From a virus: 49,735 nucleotides of DNA. Position 1 is the stretch's first letter, and each line of letters opens with the position of its first letter. A model generated the notes under the pieces. It saw nothing but the letters and a program-made list of their open reading frames with translations. It ran no database searches and was not told the DNA's origin. The DNA lies in the IMG/VR virus record IMGVR_UViG_3300042897_001741, positions 1 through 49,735 of that record; one strand, 5' to 3'. The position numbers and the translations under genes are program-made. Positions 13,150 to 20,714 of the stretch are shown one piece after another.

Positions 13150-13422
13150 ATGCAGCACCGCCTCACCGATCGTTTTCCAGGCATCACCCTGTTCAAGCGG
13201 GCCGGCAACACCCGCGTCTGGCGCCAGCGTCCCATCGCCCACCTGTTCGCGAACCATCGCACGGTGGCCGAGGTCGATGCCGGCCAGTTGGTGAGCGGTC
13301 GCAACGCTATTTCCAATCCTGTCGGGTCGCAACCGCAGGACGGCGCCGAGTTGGGTGTCCCCCTCTCTGCTCAGCTCGGCGCTAATTTCCAGACCAATCT
13401 TCATGAGGATGCTTCTGCATGA
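13150..13422 (+). CDS. Hypothetical protein, uncertain
   Basis: A 90-residue frame that keeps the plus-strand operon continuous: it starts six bases after the previous stop and ends with an ATGATG overlap into the CII-like gene. The first 20 residues (QHRLTDRFPGITLFKRAG) look protein-like; the rest is low in recognisable structure and polar. The binding site is weak (GGAGG eleven bases upstream). It may be real but has no homologue that I recognise. Confidence 0.5.
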   Translation: MQHRLTDRFPGITLFKRAGNTRVWRQRPIAHLFANHRTVAEVDAGQLVSGRNAISNPVGSQPQDGAELGVPLSAQLGANFQTNLHEDASA

Positions 13423-13895
13423 TGCACCGCAACACCACAGCGGAAGAAACAGGCGTCGTATCTCGCAATTGCGTCATCGACACCATGCGCACCCTTCTTC
13501 GCAATGCGGTAGTCGTGCGCCGCCGCTTCACCGTCGAGCAGCTTGCTGAACTGTCGGGCGTCAAGGTCCGTGCGATCCGCAGCTACATGGTGATGGACGA
13601 TGGCGAGGTGCGCGAGCCTTCGCTTTCCACCGCGCTGAGCATCGCGACCGTGCTTGGCACCGAAGCGGTCAACGCGATCCTGGCGAACATCGGCTATGCA
13701 GCCCGCCCGCTGGACGAGGCGGAAGACGCCTGCCCGATGGTGATGACCGCCGCCGCCATGCAGCATCTGTCGGTGATCGCCACCGCCGCTGCTGATGGCC
13801 GGATCGATCATGTCGAGCGCCCTGCCGTGCGCGAGGCCGCTGACATGCTGATCGCCACTGTCCTGCCGGTTTCCAGTCATGGAGAGGCAGCATGA
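13419..13895 (+). CDS. CII/CP76-like phage regulatory protein
   Basis: A 158-residue protein. Residues 37-80 form an HTH (FTVEQLAELSGVKVRAIRSY), followed by SLSTALSIATVLGTEAVNAI and GYAARPLDEAE. The C-terminal part (about 110-158) has the pattern G-x-ID-x2-E then an amphipathic helix, as in phage CII-type regulators of the CP76 group. Such proteins activate lysogeny promoters in lambda-like phages. The position after the Cro-like gene agrees. The HTH and layout are visible; the activator role is inferred. Confidence 0.72.
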   Translation: MMHRNTTAEETGVVSRNCVIDTMRTLLRNAVVVRRRFTVEQLAELSGVKVRAIRSYMVMDDGEVREPSLSTALSIATVLGTEAVNAILANIGYAARPLDEAEDACPMVMTAAAMQHLSVIATAAADGRIDHVERPAVREAADMLIATVLPVSSHGEAA

Positions 13896-14524
13896 GCCAG
13901 AACCGCAGCACCGCGGTCATGCAGCGCCGGGTGGAAGCGCATGACTCGCTGGATGATTTCCCCACGCCGCCTTGGGCGACGCGTGCGCTTTGCGAGTGGC
14001 TAGTGTCGAGGCAGTTGCGCCGGCTCGACAATTGCACCTGTCGGGAACCTGCCGCGAACCGTGGCCACATGGTCGCGCCGCTGCGTGAATATTTCGCGCG
14101 CGTCGAAGGATCCGACGTGTTCGATTACGGGGCTGGCTTTCCGCAGGTCGACTATCTCTTCGGCCCTGCCCCTGCCCCAGTCGACTGGACCATCACGAAC
14201 CCTCCGTTCCGCTTGGCCGAGCAATTCATCGAACGGATGCAGGCAACAAGTCGGGAAGGATGCGCCGTGATCGTTCGGGCCGCCTTTCTCGAAGGGCAAG
14301 GCCGCTATGAGAGGCTTTTCGCCAAGAACCCGCCTTCGCACGTCCTGCAATTCACCGAGCGCGTGGTCATGCACAAGGGCAGGCTCGCACCGGAAGGTTC
14401 AACTGCCACCGCCTACGCCTGGCTGGTTTGGATGGGTGACGGCGCAAGCACCCGGCTTAGTTGGATCGCCCCGTGCCGCCGACTGCTGGAGCGCCCCACA
14501 GATTACACGGAGGCAGCCGCATGA
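13892..14524 (+). CDS. Adenine-specific DNA methyltransferase
   Basis: A 210-residue N6-adenine methyltransferase. The catalytic motif IV is NPPF (TNPPFRLAEQFIERM, about residue 108), and motif I is represented by REPAANRGHM near residue 51, a variant of the usual EPAxGxG. The N-terminus DDFPTPPWATRALCEWL is typical of phage MTases of this size. No restriction endonuclease is next to it, so it probably protects phage DNA from host restriction or marks it for another purpose. Overlaps both neighbours by ATGA. Confidence 0.85.
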   Translation: MSQNRSTAVMQRRVEAHDSLDDFPTPPWATRALCEWLVSRQLRRLDNCTCREPAANRGHMVAPLREYFARVEGSDVFDYGAGFPQVDYLFGPAPAPVDWTITNPPFRLAEQFIERMQATSREGCAVIVRAAFLEGQGRYERLFAKNPPSHVLQFTERVVMHKGRLAPEGSTATAYAWLVWMGDGASTRLSWIAPCRRLLERPTDYTEAAA

Positions 14525-14724
14525 CCGGCCCCCAGGAAGCCGCGCTGGCTGAGGCTGTGCGGAAGGCGCGGCACTCGGATCGCATTGCCCGCCAGATGGA
14601 AGCGGCCGCGATGAACGATGCGGTTGCCGCGACTGTCAGCCCGGTCATTGCCGAAGCTGCCAAGCACTATGGCGTCAAGCCCCGCACGGTCGCCCGGATC
14701 GCGCTGGCAAGGATCGTCCCATGA
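14521..14724 (+). CDS. Small HTH-like phage protein (67 aa)
   Basis: A 67-residue protein with an N-terminal helix rich in Ala/Arg and a C-terminal segment AKHYGVKPRTVARIALARI that looks like an HTH recognition unit. Overlaps the methyltransferase and the next gene by ATGA. It may bind DNA, but no family is recognised. Confidence 0.62.
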   Translation: MTGPQEAALAEAVRKARHSDRIARQMEAAAMNDAVAATVSPVIAEAAKHYGVKPRTVARIALARIVP

Positions 14725-14888
14725 ACTGGCGCCGCATCTTCGCGCGCCGCGCTGCGCCGAACCCCGCCCGTGAGCTGGCCCTTATCGGTCACCACCAGCA
14801 CCGCGAAGCCGTCAAGGCCCGTGCCCGCCTGATGCGCGAGCAGCTTTGCCTGCCGCCCCTGCCCATTCTCAACCCGGAAGGAAAATGA
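14721..14888 (+). CDS. Basic micropeptide (55 aa)
   Basis: A 55-residue arginine-rich protein ([20 protein letters not shown], later [20 protein letters not shown]). It fills exactly the space between two ATGA junctions, which is the main support. A conserved-looking closing LPPLP segment is seen. No function known. Confidence 0.6.
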   Translation: MNWRRIFARRAAPNPARELALIGHHQHREAVKARARLMREQLCLPPLPILNPEGK

Positions 14889-14890
14889 CC

Positions 14891-15133
14891 ATGTCCGAAG
14901 GAAACGTTGCCGCCGACCAGCTCCGCCTCCTGATCGAGCGCATCGAGCGCCTGGAGGAGGAAAAGAAGGGCATCGGGGACGACATCAAGGATGTCTATCT
15001 GGAGGCGAAGGCGACCGGATACGACCCCAAGATCATGCGCGAGATCATCAAGCTGCGGAAGATGCAGCCTCACGACCGCCAGGAAATGGAGCACATCCTC
15101 CAGACCTATCTGGCGGCACTCGGCATGGAGTGA
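14891..15133 (+). CDS. DUF2312 family protein
   Basis: An 80-residue DUF2312 member: [20 protein letters not shown], then [20 protein letters not shown] and EIIKLRKM. The family is common in alphaproteobacterial genomes and phages; the N-terminal coiled coil resembles GapR, a Caulobacter DNA-binding protein that prefers overtwisted DNA. The ATG at 14891 lies eight bases after GGAAGGA; the one at 14885 gives an ATGA overlap with two extra residues. Role in this phage could be DNA topology during replication, which is inference from the family. Confidence 0.88.
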   Translation: MSEGNVAADQLRLLIERIERLEEEKKGIGDDIKDVYLEAKATGYDPKIMREIIKLRKMQPHDRQEMEHILQTYLAALGME

Positions 15134-15194
15134 GCCACTGGCATCACCGGACCCCGGAGCAATCCGGGGCGAGGATGAAACCAGTGGACGCGAT

Positions 15195-15545
15195 ATGAAA
15201 TTCGACCTGCCCTTCCCCGCATCCTCTCTCGCTGGCCACGCCAAGGGCAACGGCCAGTGGAAGAAGATCGCGGACACCAAGAAGCACCGGGAGTGGGCGC
15301 GCAACGCCGCGTTTGCTGTTCGCACCGCCATGCCGGCCACGGGCGATATCACAGTGCGCGTCCGGTTCGTGCCCGCCAACCGGCGCGGCGACCGGGTGAA
15401 CTATCCCAACCGGATGAAGCCCTATTTCGACGGCATCGCTGATGCGCTGGGCGTGAATGATAGCCGGTTTGTGCCGGCCTATGAGTTCGCCGCGCCCGAA
15501 GCGCCTGGGCGGGTTGAGGTGGAGGTGGAGGTGGTGGCGATATGA
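15195..15545 (+). CDS. rusA: RusA-like Holliday junction resolvase
   Basis: A 116-residue RusA-type endonuclease. The conserved acidic motif NYPNRMKPYFDGIADALGVN at about residues 74-93 contains the metal-binding aspartates, and the later ND-x-RF completes the signature. RusA resolves four-way junctions in phage recombination. Start at the ATG at 15195, overlapping a seven-codon open frame (15175-15198, MKPVDAI) that itself has GGGGCGAGG ahead of it; the resolvase has only a weak site of its own, so coupling is possible. The long upstream frame is antiphase to DUF2312. Confidence 0.88.
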   Translation: MKFDLPFPASSLAGHAKGNGQWKKIADTKKHREWARNAAFAVRTAMPATGDITVRVRFVPANRRGDRVNYPNRMKPYFDGIADALGVNDSRFVPAYEFAAPEAPGRVEVEVEVVAI

Positions 15546-15727
15546 GCAACGTTGTCCGCATCAACACCCAGATCGATGTCGCCCACCTGTGGGAGGAATA
15601 TGCGGCCCTGATCCGCGCCACCCAGGAAGACGCATCCCTGCTGTCCAATGTCCGCCACATGCAGGCCGCCGCGCGCGCCCATGCCCGTTGGCAGAAGGCT
15701 TTCCTCGCTTCGGAGAATGCTGCGTGA
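15542..15727 (+). CDS. Small helical protein upstream of DnaB (61 aa)
   Basis: A 61-residue helical protein (MSNVVRINTQIDVAHLWEEY, then AARAHARWQKAFLASENAA). It is coupled on both sides (ATGA, GTGA). Its position directly before the helicase suggests a helper or loader partner, but there is no motif to support that. Confidence 0.65.
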   Translation: MSNVVRINTQIDVAHLWEEYAALIRATQEDASLLSNVRHMQAAARAHARWQKAFLASENAA

Positions 15728-17118
15728 TCGAGAGCCAGAAAATCGAAGCGGTCAAGAACGTCGAGAGCGAGGCCACCATCGTTGGCGCGCTGATGATCGA
15801 GAACAAGCTGATCGATCGCGTCGCTGACCGCCTGAGCGCCGACGACTTCTCCGAAACCCTGTTCGGCCGCATCTATTCCGCGATCGTCAAGGAAGCCGCT
15901 CTGGGCCGCGCCGCGAACCCGGTGACGCTCAAGCCATATCTCCATGACGATCCGGCCCTCGTTGAGCTTGGCGGTATCAGCTATCTCGCCAACCTGACCG
16001 CCAGCACCGGCGCCGTCCTGATGCTCGAAACCTGCGTGCAGCAGGTGATCGACATGGCCAAGCGCCGCAAGCTGATCGACGGGCTGACGCAGGCCGCCAT
16101 GCTCGCCGCCGATATGGACGCGACGAATGAGGAAGTGGTCGGCGCCGCGGATGCTGCCCTGTCCAGCATATCTGACCATAGCGATGGCGTCGTGCAGGTC
16201 AGCGCGGCCAAGGCGTTCGATGAAATGCTCGCGGCCTATGCCGAGCAGGCCTATGGCGTCACCAGCGGCGGCCAGATCGATTGCCTCGATCAGGTGCTTG
16301 GCCCGATCAAGCCACACCACCTCGATATCCTCGCCGGGCGCCCCGGCATGGGCAAGACCAGCGCGGCGCTGTCCTATGCGCTGGGCGCTGCCGCCGCCGG
16401 CCATGGCGTCCTGTTCGTCAGCCTGGAAATGAACCGGCTCGAACTGATGCAGCGCGCCACCAGCGACGTGATTTTCGATGGCCGCGCCGGCATCCCCTAT
16501 GAGGCGATCCGCGACGGTCGATTCACCTCCGACAATGCCAAGCGCCGCGTCTATGAGGCTGGGCGCGTGTTCCGCGATCTGCCGCTGAATCTGATCGACG
16601 CTTCGTCGCTGACGATCGGCCGCCTCAACATGCTGGTGCGCCGTTACAAGCGACGGATGGAGGCCGTCGGCCAAAAGCTGGAACTGGTCATGGTCGACTA
16701 TCTCCAGCTTCTCCGCCCCGACTTCCGCACCGACAACATGAACCTGGCCGTGTCCGAGGTGTCGCGCGGGCTGAAGGCGATCGCCAAGCAATATGATGTC
16801 GGCGTTCTCGCGCTGGCCCAGCTCAATCGCAGCGTGGAGAGCCGGCCCGACAAGCGCCCGATGCTCTCCGACCTGCGCGACAGCGGACAGATCGAGCAGG
16901 ACGCCGATGCCGTCGTGTTCCTCTATCGCGACGAATATTATCTGCGCCAGGGCAAGCCGCCGGAAACAGACCCGAAGTTCATCGACTGGTCGGCTGCACT
17001 GGAGCGTTGCGAGGGCAATATCGACTTCATTGTCGCCAAGCGCCGCAACGGTCCCAGCGGCACCGCCACGGGTCGGTTCTTCGGCGCCTATCAAGCTGTG
17101 CGGGGTGCGCTGCAATGA
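15724..17118 (+). CDS. dnaB: Replicative DNA helicase DnaB
   Basis: A 464-residue DnaB-family helicase from a GTG start overlapping the previous stop. The N-terminal primase-binding domain covers about residues 5-110 (NVESEATIVGALMIENKLID). The RecA-like domain has Walker A GRPGMGKT at 205-212, Walker B LVMVDYLQLL, a Q-x-NRSVE segment (motif H4), and an arginine-finger region KRRNGPSG near the end. It would unwind phage DNA at the fork as a hexamer. With the DUF1376 protein next to it, this is the replication module. Confidence 0.95.
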   Translation: MIESQKIEAVKNVESEATIVGALMIENKLIDRVADRLSADDFSETLFGRIYSAIVKEAALGRAANPVTLKPYLHDDPALVELGGISYLANLTASTGAVLMLETCVQQVIDMAKRRKLIDGLTQAAMLAADMDATNEEVVGAADAALSSISDHSDGVVQVSAAKAFDEMLAAYAEQAYGVTSGGQIDCLDQVLGPIKPHHLDILAGRPGMGKTSAALSYALGAAAAGHGVLFVSLEMNRLELMQRATSDVIFDGRAGIPYEAIRDGRFTSDNAKRRVYEAGRVFRDLPLNLIDASSLTIGRLNMLVRRYKRRMEAVGQKLELVMVDYLQLLRPDFRTDNMNLAVSEVSRGLKAIAKQYDVGVLALAQLNRSVESRPDKRPMLSDLRDSGQIEQDADAVVFLYRDEYYLRQGKPPETDPKFIDWSAALERCEGNIDFIVAKRRNGPSGTATGRFFGAYQAVRGALQ

Positions 17119-17867
17119 GCAAGGAAGCCTCGGCTTGGATGCCGTTCTATATCGGGGACTATCTGGGCGACACCCAGCGCCTCACGACGGAGCAGCACGG
17201 GGCCTACCTCCTGCTGATTCTTGACTATTGGCGCAACGGCCCAGCGCCTGATGATGACGCGGTTCTCCAGCAGATCACGAAGCTGGACAGCAAGGGGTGG
17301 AAGCGGTGCCGTCCGGCCATTTCCCGGCTGTTCCAGACCGTCGATGGCGAATGGCGTCACAAGCGGATCGATGCCGAGCTGGTGAAGGCCAAGGCCAATG
17401 CCGACCGCCGATCCGAGAAGGCCTCGAAGGCTGCGCAAGCACGCTGGGGGGAAAGCCCGAAGGATGCCAAGAGCAATGCTCCGAGAATGCCACAAGCATT
17501 GCTTGGAGAATGCCCGCCACAATCACCTTCACCAGAAGCTAACGCTTCTCCGCGCGAGGTGTCCGGGCTGATGGTCGAATTGTGCGCCGTGGCCGGGATC
17601 GAAGTCCCAGACCCTGGCAAGCATTTCGACAGGCACCGCGCCGCCATTCAGACCGTCGAAGATTGGATCGCAGCCGGTGCCGACCCGGAGCTGATCCGTG
17701 CAACCCTGACCCAACGCTGCGCCAATCTGCGCACGTCGCCCCGGTCACTCGCATTCTTCGACAAGCCCGTGCGGGACGCTGCGGACGCCCGCCGCACCGC
17801 GCAATCGCAACTCAGCGCTGACACCGGTTCGCTGGTGGATCGCATCCTCAAGAGGGACGCCGCATGA
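17115..17867 (+). CDS. DUF1376 (YdaU-like) replication-associated protein
   Basis: A 250-residue protein. Residues 5-90 are a DUF1376/YdaU domain: AWMPFYIGDYLGDTQRLTTE, HGAYLLLILDYWRNG and a closing W-R-H. In phages this winged-helix domain often sits at the N-terminus of proteins next to a helicase and probably acts in initiation. A linker rich in Ser/Pro/Asn (about 115-155) leads to a helical C-terminal part of unknown type. Start at the ATG at 17115 (ATGA with dnaB). Confidence 0.85.
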   Translation: MSKEASAWMPFYIGDYLGDTQRLTTEQHGAYLLLILDYWRNGPAPDDDAVLQQITKLDSKGWKRCRPAISRLFQTVDGEWRHKRIDAELVKAKANADRRSEKASKAAQARWGESPKDAKSNAPRMPQALLGECPPQSPSPEANASPREVSGLMVELCAVAGIEVPDPGKHFDRHRAAIQTVEDWIAAGADPELIRATLTQRCANLRTSPRSLAFFDKPVRDAADARRTAQSQLSADTGSLVDRILKRDAA

Positions 17868-17992
17868 CCGCACCCCGCATCAAAGAAATCGCCTGCCTCT
17901 GCGGCGCCCGCGAGCGCGACACCGGGCAGAACCGCCCCCGGCCTTGCTGGGGCTGTGGGGACAAGGACGGCATGGGAAGGTTTGACCGATGA
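17864..17992 (+). CDS. Zinc-knuckle micropeptide (42 aa)
   Basis: A 42-residue peptide with four cysteines in a C-x-C...C-x2-C layout (IACLCGARERD, then RPCWGCGDKDGMG), suggesting a small zinc-binding fold. Both junctions are ATGA overlaps. Function unknown. Confidence 0.6.
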   Translation: MTAPRIKEIACLCGARERDTGQNRPRPCWGCGDKDGMGRFDR

Positions 17993-18630
17993 GCGGATCA
18001 CCTGCCGAGCGCGAAATCCGCGACTATGCCGCCGATCGCCTGCGTCAGATGATCCCCGGTGCCAGGATCATCCATGAGCTTGTCGTTGGCGGTTGCCGCG
18101 CCGATCTGGCGGCTGTCACCGAGGAGCGGGTAACGCTGGTCGAGATCAAGTCGGAGCGCGACACATTGAAGCGCCTGCCCGAGCAGGTCCGCCAGTTCAG
18201 CCGGGCGGCGCATGAGGTGATCGTCATCGCGCATGCACGCTGGTGGGACACCACACCCTACCACAACGGCGCGCCTCGCTTCGTGCCTGGCAAAGATCTT
18301 GCCGATGGGCTGAAGGAGGCATGTGTCTGGGGCTATCCCGAGGTTGCCGATCGATACCCTTATGGCGCGTGGTCGATGCAGCGCTTTTGGTCCGCTCAGC
18401 CCGAGCCGCACGCCGCGCGCCTGCTGGAACTGTGCTGGAAAGCTGAACTGCTGGCGGAATGCTCGCGCCACCGGATCGCAGCATCTTCGCGGACCAACAT
18501 GATGACCCTGATCCGCGACATGGCTTGGCACATGACCGGCGCCGAGATCACCCGCGCCGTCTGCCGCCAACTGCGGATGCGCGAATTTCCCGAAGCAGAT
18601 GCCCCGATTATCGAGAGGATCGCAGCATGA
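17989..18630 (+). CDS. PD-(D/E)XK nuclease-like protein (MmcB-like)
   Basis: A 213-residue protein with a PD-(D/E)XK core in residues 1-85: GGCRADLAAVTEERVTLVEI gives the aspartate, then KSERDTL supplies the E-x-K. The sequence following (RLPEQVRQFSRAAHEVIVIA) resembles the MmcB family and VRR-Nuc-like proteins, known in alphaproteobacteria as DNA-repair factors. The C-terminal half is helical and unassigned. A function in processing recombination or replication intermediates is likely. It is coupled by ATGA on both sides. Confidence 0.8.
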   Translation: MSGSPAEREIRDYAADRLRQMIPGARIIHELVVGGCRADLAAVTEERVTLVEIKSERDTLKRLPEQVRQFSRAAHEVIVIAHARWWDTTPYHNGAPRFVPGKDLADGLKEACVWGYPEVADRYPYGAWSMQRFWSAQPEPHAARLLELCWKAELLAECSRHRIAASSRTNMMTLIRDMAWHMTGAEITRAVCRQLRMREFPEADAPIIERIAA

Positions 18631-18770
18631 AATCCGCCCTCCAGCAAGCCCGCGAGAACGTCGCGGCGCGCCTCCATCAGCCATATCAGCAAAGGGCTGT
18701 GCTCGAAGGTTCCTGGGATCGCGGCTCCCTCGTTCGGGATGAGATCGCCAAGGTTGAGGGGAGGAAGTGA
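18627..18770 (+). CDS. Small hypothetical protein (47 aa)
   Basis: A 47-residue polar protein (MKSALQQARENVAARLHQPY, ending DEIAKVEGRK). It is defined by an ATGA overlap with the nuclease gene and ends next to the GGGGAGGAA that serves the following gene. No family recognised. Confidence 0.6.
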   Translation: MKSALQQARENVAARLHQPYQQRAVLEGSWDRGSLVRDEIAKVEGRK

Positions 18771-19009
18771 TGGGGGAGGATTATTTCGTCAGTCTCGTGG
18801 AAGACCGGCCTGATAGCGGAATGTGGCACACCGGCCCGAACGCGGCTTGGGTGACCGTCACGCATCGGCCCACGATGATCAGCGCCCGCATGTTCGACAT
18901 GAGCCACTTCGCCGCGCGCGAAGCCGCATTGGCCTGCTGCCAGATGATGGTCGACCAGTCCCGGCTGCTGAAATGCCAGTTCCCGGATCGCATCGGAGCC
19001 GCAGCATGA
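18770..19009 (+). CDS. Hypothetical phage protein (79 aa)
   Basis: A 79-residue protein: EDYFVSLVEDRPDSGMWHTG, VTVTHRPTMISARMFDMSHF and a C-terminal helix with a CC pair. I use the ATG at 18770, five bases after GGGGAGG; a GTG at 18767 is possible. No named domain. Confidence 0.65.
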   Translation: MGEDYFVSLVEDRPDSGMWHTGPNAAWVTVTHRPTMISARMFDMSHFAAREAALACCQMMVDQSRLLKCQFPDRIGAAA

Positions 19010-19206
19010 ACCCCCGCGCCGCCCGCCAGGCATCCGGCATGACCCGCACCGAATGGGCAAGGGCCATGGGGGTGTCAGTGCTGACGACCAAGCGGTGGGA
19101 AGCACCCGGCAGCCGATACGCCCGCTCGCCAACGCAGCACCGCGTCGAGCGCATGGAGCGCGTGCTTACCGGGTGTGGGGTCGATTTGAGGGAGGTGATG
19201 GGATGA
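19006..19206 (+). CDS. Small HTH protein (66 aa)
   Basis: A 66-residue protein with a compact helix-turn-helix: MTRTEWARAMGVSVLTTKRW followed by E-x-P-GSR. Its size and arrangement resemble phage DNA-binding regulators of the antirepressor or Cox type. It sits late in the right early operon, so it might act on the late switch, but this is only positional. Confidence 0.65.
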   Translation: MNPRAARQASGMTRTEWARAMGVSVLTTKRWEAPGSRYARSPTQHRVERMERVLTGCGVDLREVMG

Positions 19207-19514
19207 ACAAACTTGCCATCATCGCGGCTGTTGCCGGATTCGTCGCCGGTCGCATCCAGTTCGTCCAGCATGGCCACGTCCCGACGCTGCCAGAGCCGGA
19301 GGTTGATCACGATGTCGTCGCGTTCAGCACCGGCGATATGCGCGATGGCGATCCCGAACTGGTCGAACGCAACCTGCCATCGATCATGCTGTCAAACGCA
19401 TTCGGATGCGACATCGCGATCAGTCGCGACGGCGGACGAGCGCAATGGCTGACTGATGGCGGGGAGCCTGACAGGGGCGGTTTTCTGGTGGTGCGCAGGG
19501 AGGATCGGGTATGA
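19203..19514 (+). CDS. Membrane-anchored hypothetical protein
   Basis: A 103-residue protein with one N-terminal hydrophobic segment (NKLAIIAAVAGFVAG, about residues 2-17) and a polar, acidic remainder. It may be an anchored or exported protein. Overlaps neighbours by ATGA. No family recognised. Confidence 0.62.
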   Translation: MNKLAIIAAVAGFVAGRIQFVQHGHVPTLPEPEVDHDVVAFSTGDMRDGDPELVERNLPSIMLSNAFGCDIAISRDGGRAQWLTDGGEPDRGGFLVVRREDRV

Positions 19515-20044
19515 ACGCTGTTGCTGTGATTGAGGCGGCGGTGACGCCTGCCGAGGAATGGATCGACCGTGGCCGCACGCTCGCCGCCAAGCGCCGCGAT
19601 GTCGATTGGGCAATTGCTGACTGGATGGTCGAGGGCAAGGCCGCCGGCCACCTCGATCAGGCCGGCTTCGACTTCCTCGCGGACAATCTGGGCATCGGGC
19701 CAGCCAAGCTGAAGCTGATCCACAAGGCTGCGGCGATCCCGGCGCACCTGCGCGACACCAGCCTGACGGTCGAGCATCACGCCCATGTCGCTGAGTTGCC
19801 GGTGCAAGAGCAGATCGAACTGCTGACCGAGGCCAAGCGCCAGCACTGGAGCGACGATGACCTGCGCAAGCAGACGATCAGCCGCCGCGCCCAGATCGGG
19901 GGGTATGAAATGCTGACCCCGGAGGAGTGGGAATATCACTCCCTCATGGCGATGCAGCACGCATGGAACCGCGCGCCAAAGCAGGCCCGCATCGATTTTC
20001 TGGAGATCGCGACAAAGGCAAACGGGGGTTTGATCGACGTATGA
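19511..20044 (+). CDS. Hypothetical protein, possible ParB-like regulator
   Basis: A 177-residue helical protein. Segment AEEWIDRGRTLAAKRRDVDW is followed by GFDFLADNLGIGPAKLKLIH, then LTVEHHAHVAELPVQEQIEL and DDLRKQTISRRAQIGG. The last two parts resemble the HTH and helical spacer of ParB/Noc-type proteins. It lies just before the packaging genes, so a role in late regulation is conceivable. I do not claim a specific function. Confidence 0.62.
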   Translation: MNAVAVIEAAVTPAEEWIDRGRTLAAKRRDVDWAIADWMVEGKAAGHLDQAGFDFLADNLGIGPAKLKLIHKAAAIPAHLRDTSLTVEHHAHVAELPVQEQIELLTEAKRQHWSDDDLRKQTISRRAQIGGYEMLTPEEWEYHSLMAMQHAWNRAPKQARIDFLEIATKANGGLIDV

Positions 20045-20280
20045 AGTGGAAACGCCCATCATCGAAGAAGCTGTGGCCTGTGCCGCCAGAGTTTGCCGAA
20101 GCCTTCCGCGAAGGCGGCCACCGCAAGGTTGAGCGATGCTACAACATGCGGAACGACCTCAAGCGCAAATGGCAGGAGATGGCCGGCGGAGATGAAAACC
20201 TGAAGCTGGAGCGCAAGCAGTTCATGACTGTGGCGCGCAAGGCTCGGCAGGGTGATACGGCTGGGAGGCGGAAGGGATGA
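20041..20280 (+). CDS. Small basic protein before the terminase
   Basis: A 79-residue strongly basic protein (WKRPSSKKLWPVPPEFAEAF, later RNDLKRKWQEMAGGDENLKL). It overlaps both neighbours by ATGA and directly precedes the terminase small subunit. DNA binding is plausible from its charge only. Confidence 0.65.
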   Translation: MKWKRPSSKKLWPVPPEFAEAFREGGHRKVERCYNMRNDLKRKWQEMAGGDENLKLERKQFMTVARKARQGDTAGRRKG

Positions 20281-20714
20281 CTCCGAAGCAGGAGAAATTC
20301 TGCCAGTTATATGTCGAGCTGGGCAACGCGTCCGAGGCGTATCGGCAGGCATATGACGCGGCGCGGATGAAGCCCGAGAGCGTAGCGGTGCAGGCCGCGA
20401 AGATGCTCATCAGCCCTAAGATTGCCCTAAGGGTCGATGAATTGAAGGCTGCGGCCGCCGAGCGGCATGGCGTTACGGTGGATGACATCGCCGCGATGCT
20501 GCGTGAGGATCGCGATTTCGCCCGGCAGTGCGAAACGCCCGCCGCTGCCGTCAGTGCTACCATGGGGCTGGCCAAGCTATACGGACACCTGCGTGATAAG
20601 GTCGAGCATACCGGCAAGGACGGCAAGCCGATCCAGACCGAAGATGTGACCGAAGCCAACCTGATCGAGAAGGCGCGCCGCCTTGGTATTGACCCTACCA
20701 CAATCGGCCTCTGA
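20277..20714 (+). CDS. terS: Terminase small subunit
   Basis: A 145-residue small terminase of the Terminase_2 type: TPKQEKFCQLYVELGNASEA with YRQAYDAARMKPESV forms the HTH for pac/cos recognition, followed by KIALRVDELKAAAAERHGVT and a C-terminal helical part. It recognises the packaging site and regulates the large subunit. It overlaps the large-subunit frame by 32 bases. Confidence 0.9.
   Translation: MTPKQEKFCQLYVELGNASEAYRQAYDAARMKPESVAVQAAKMLISPKIALRVDELKAAAAERHGVTVDDIAAMLREDRDFARQCETPAAAVSATMGLAKLYGHLRDKVEHTGKDGKPIQTEDVTEANLIEKARRLGIDPTTIGL

Noticed and set aside
15349-17115. A 588-codon open frame on the minus strand across dnaB
   Set aside because: It is the mirror of a GC-rich coding gene with strong third-position bias. 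The plus strand encodes an unambiguous DnaB helicase and the minus translation shows no domain.
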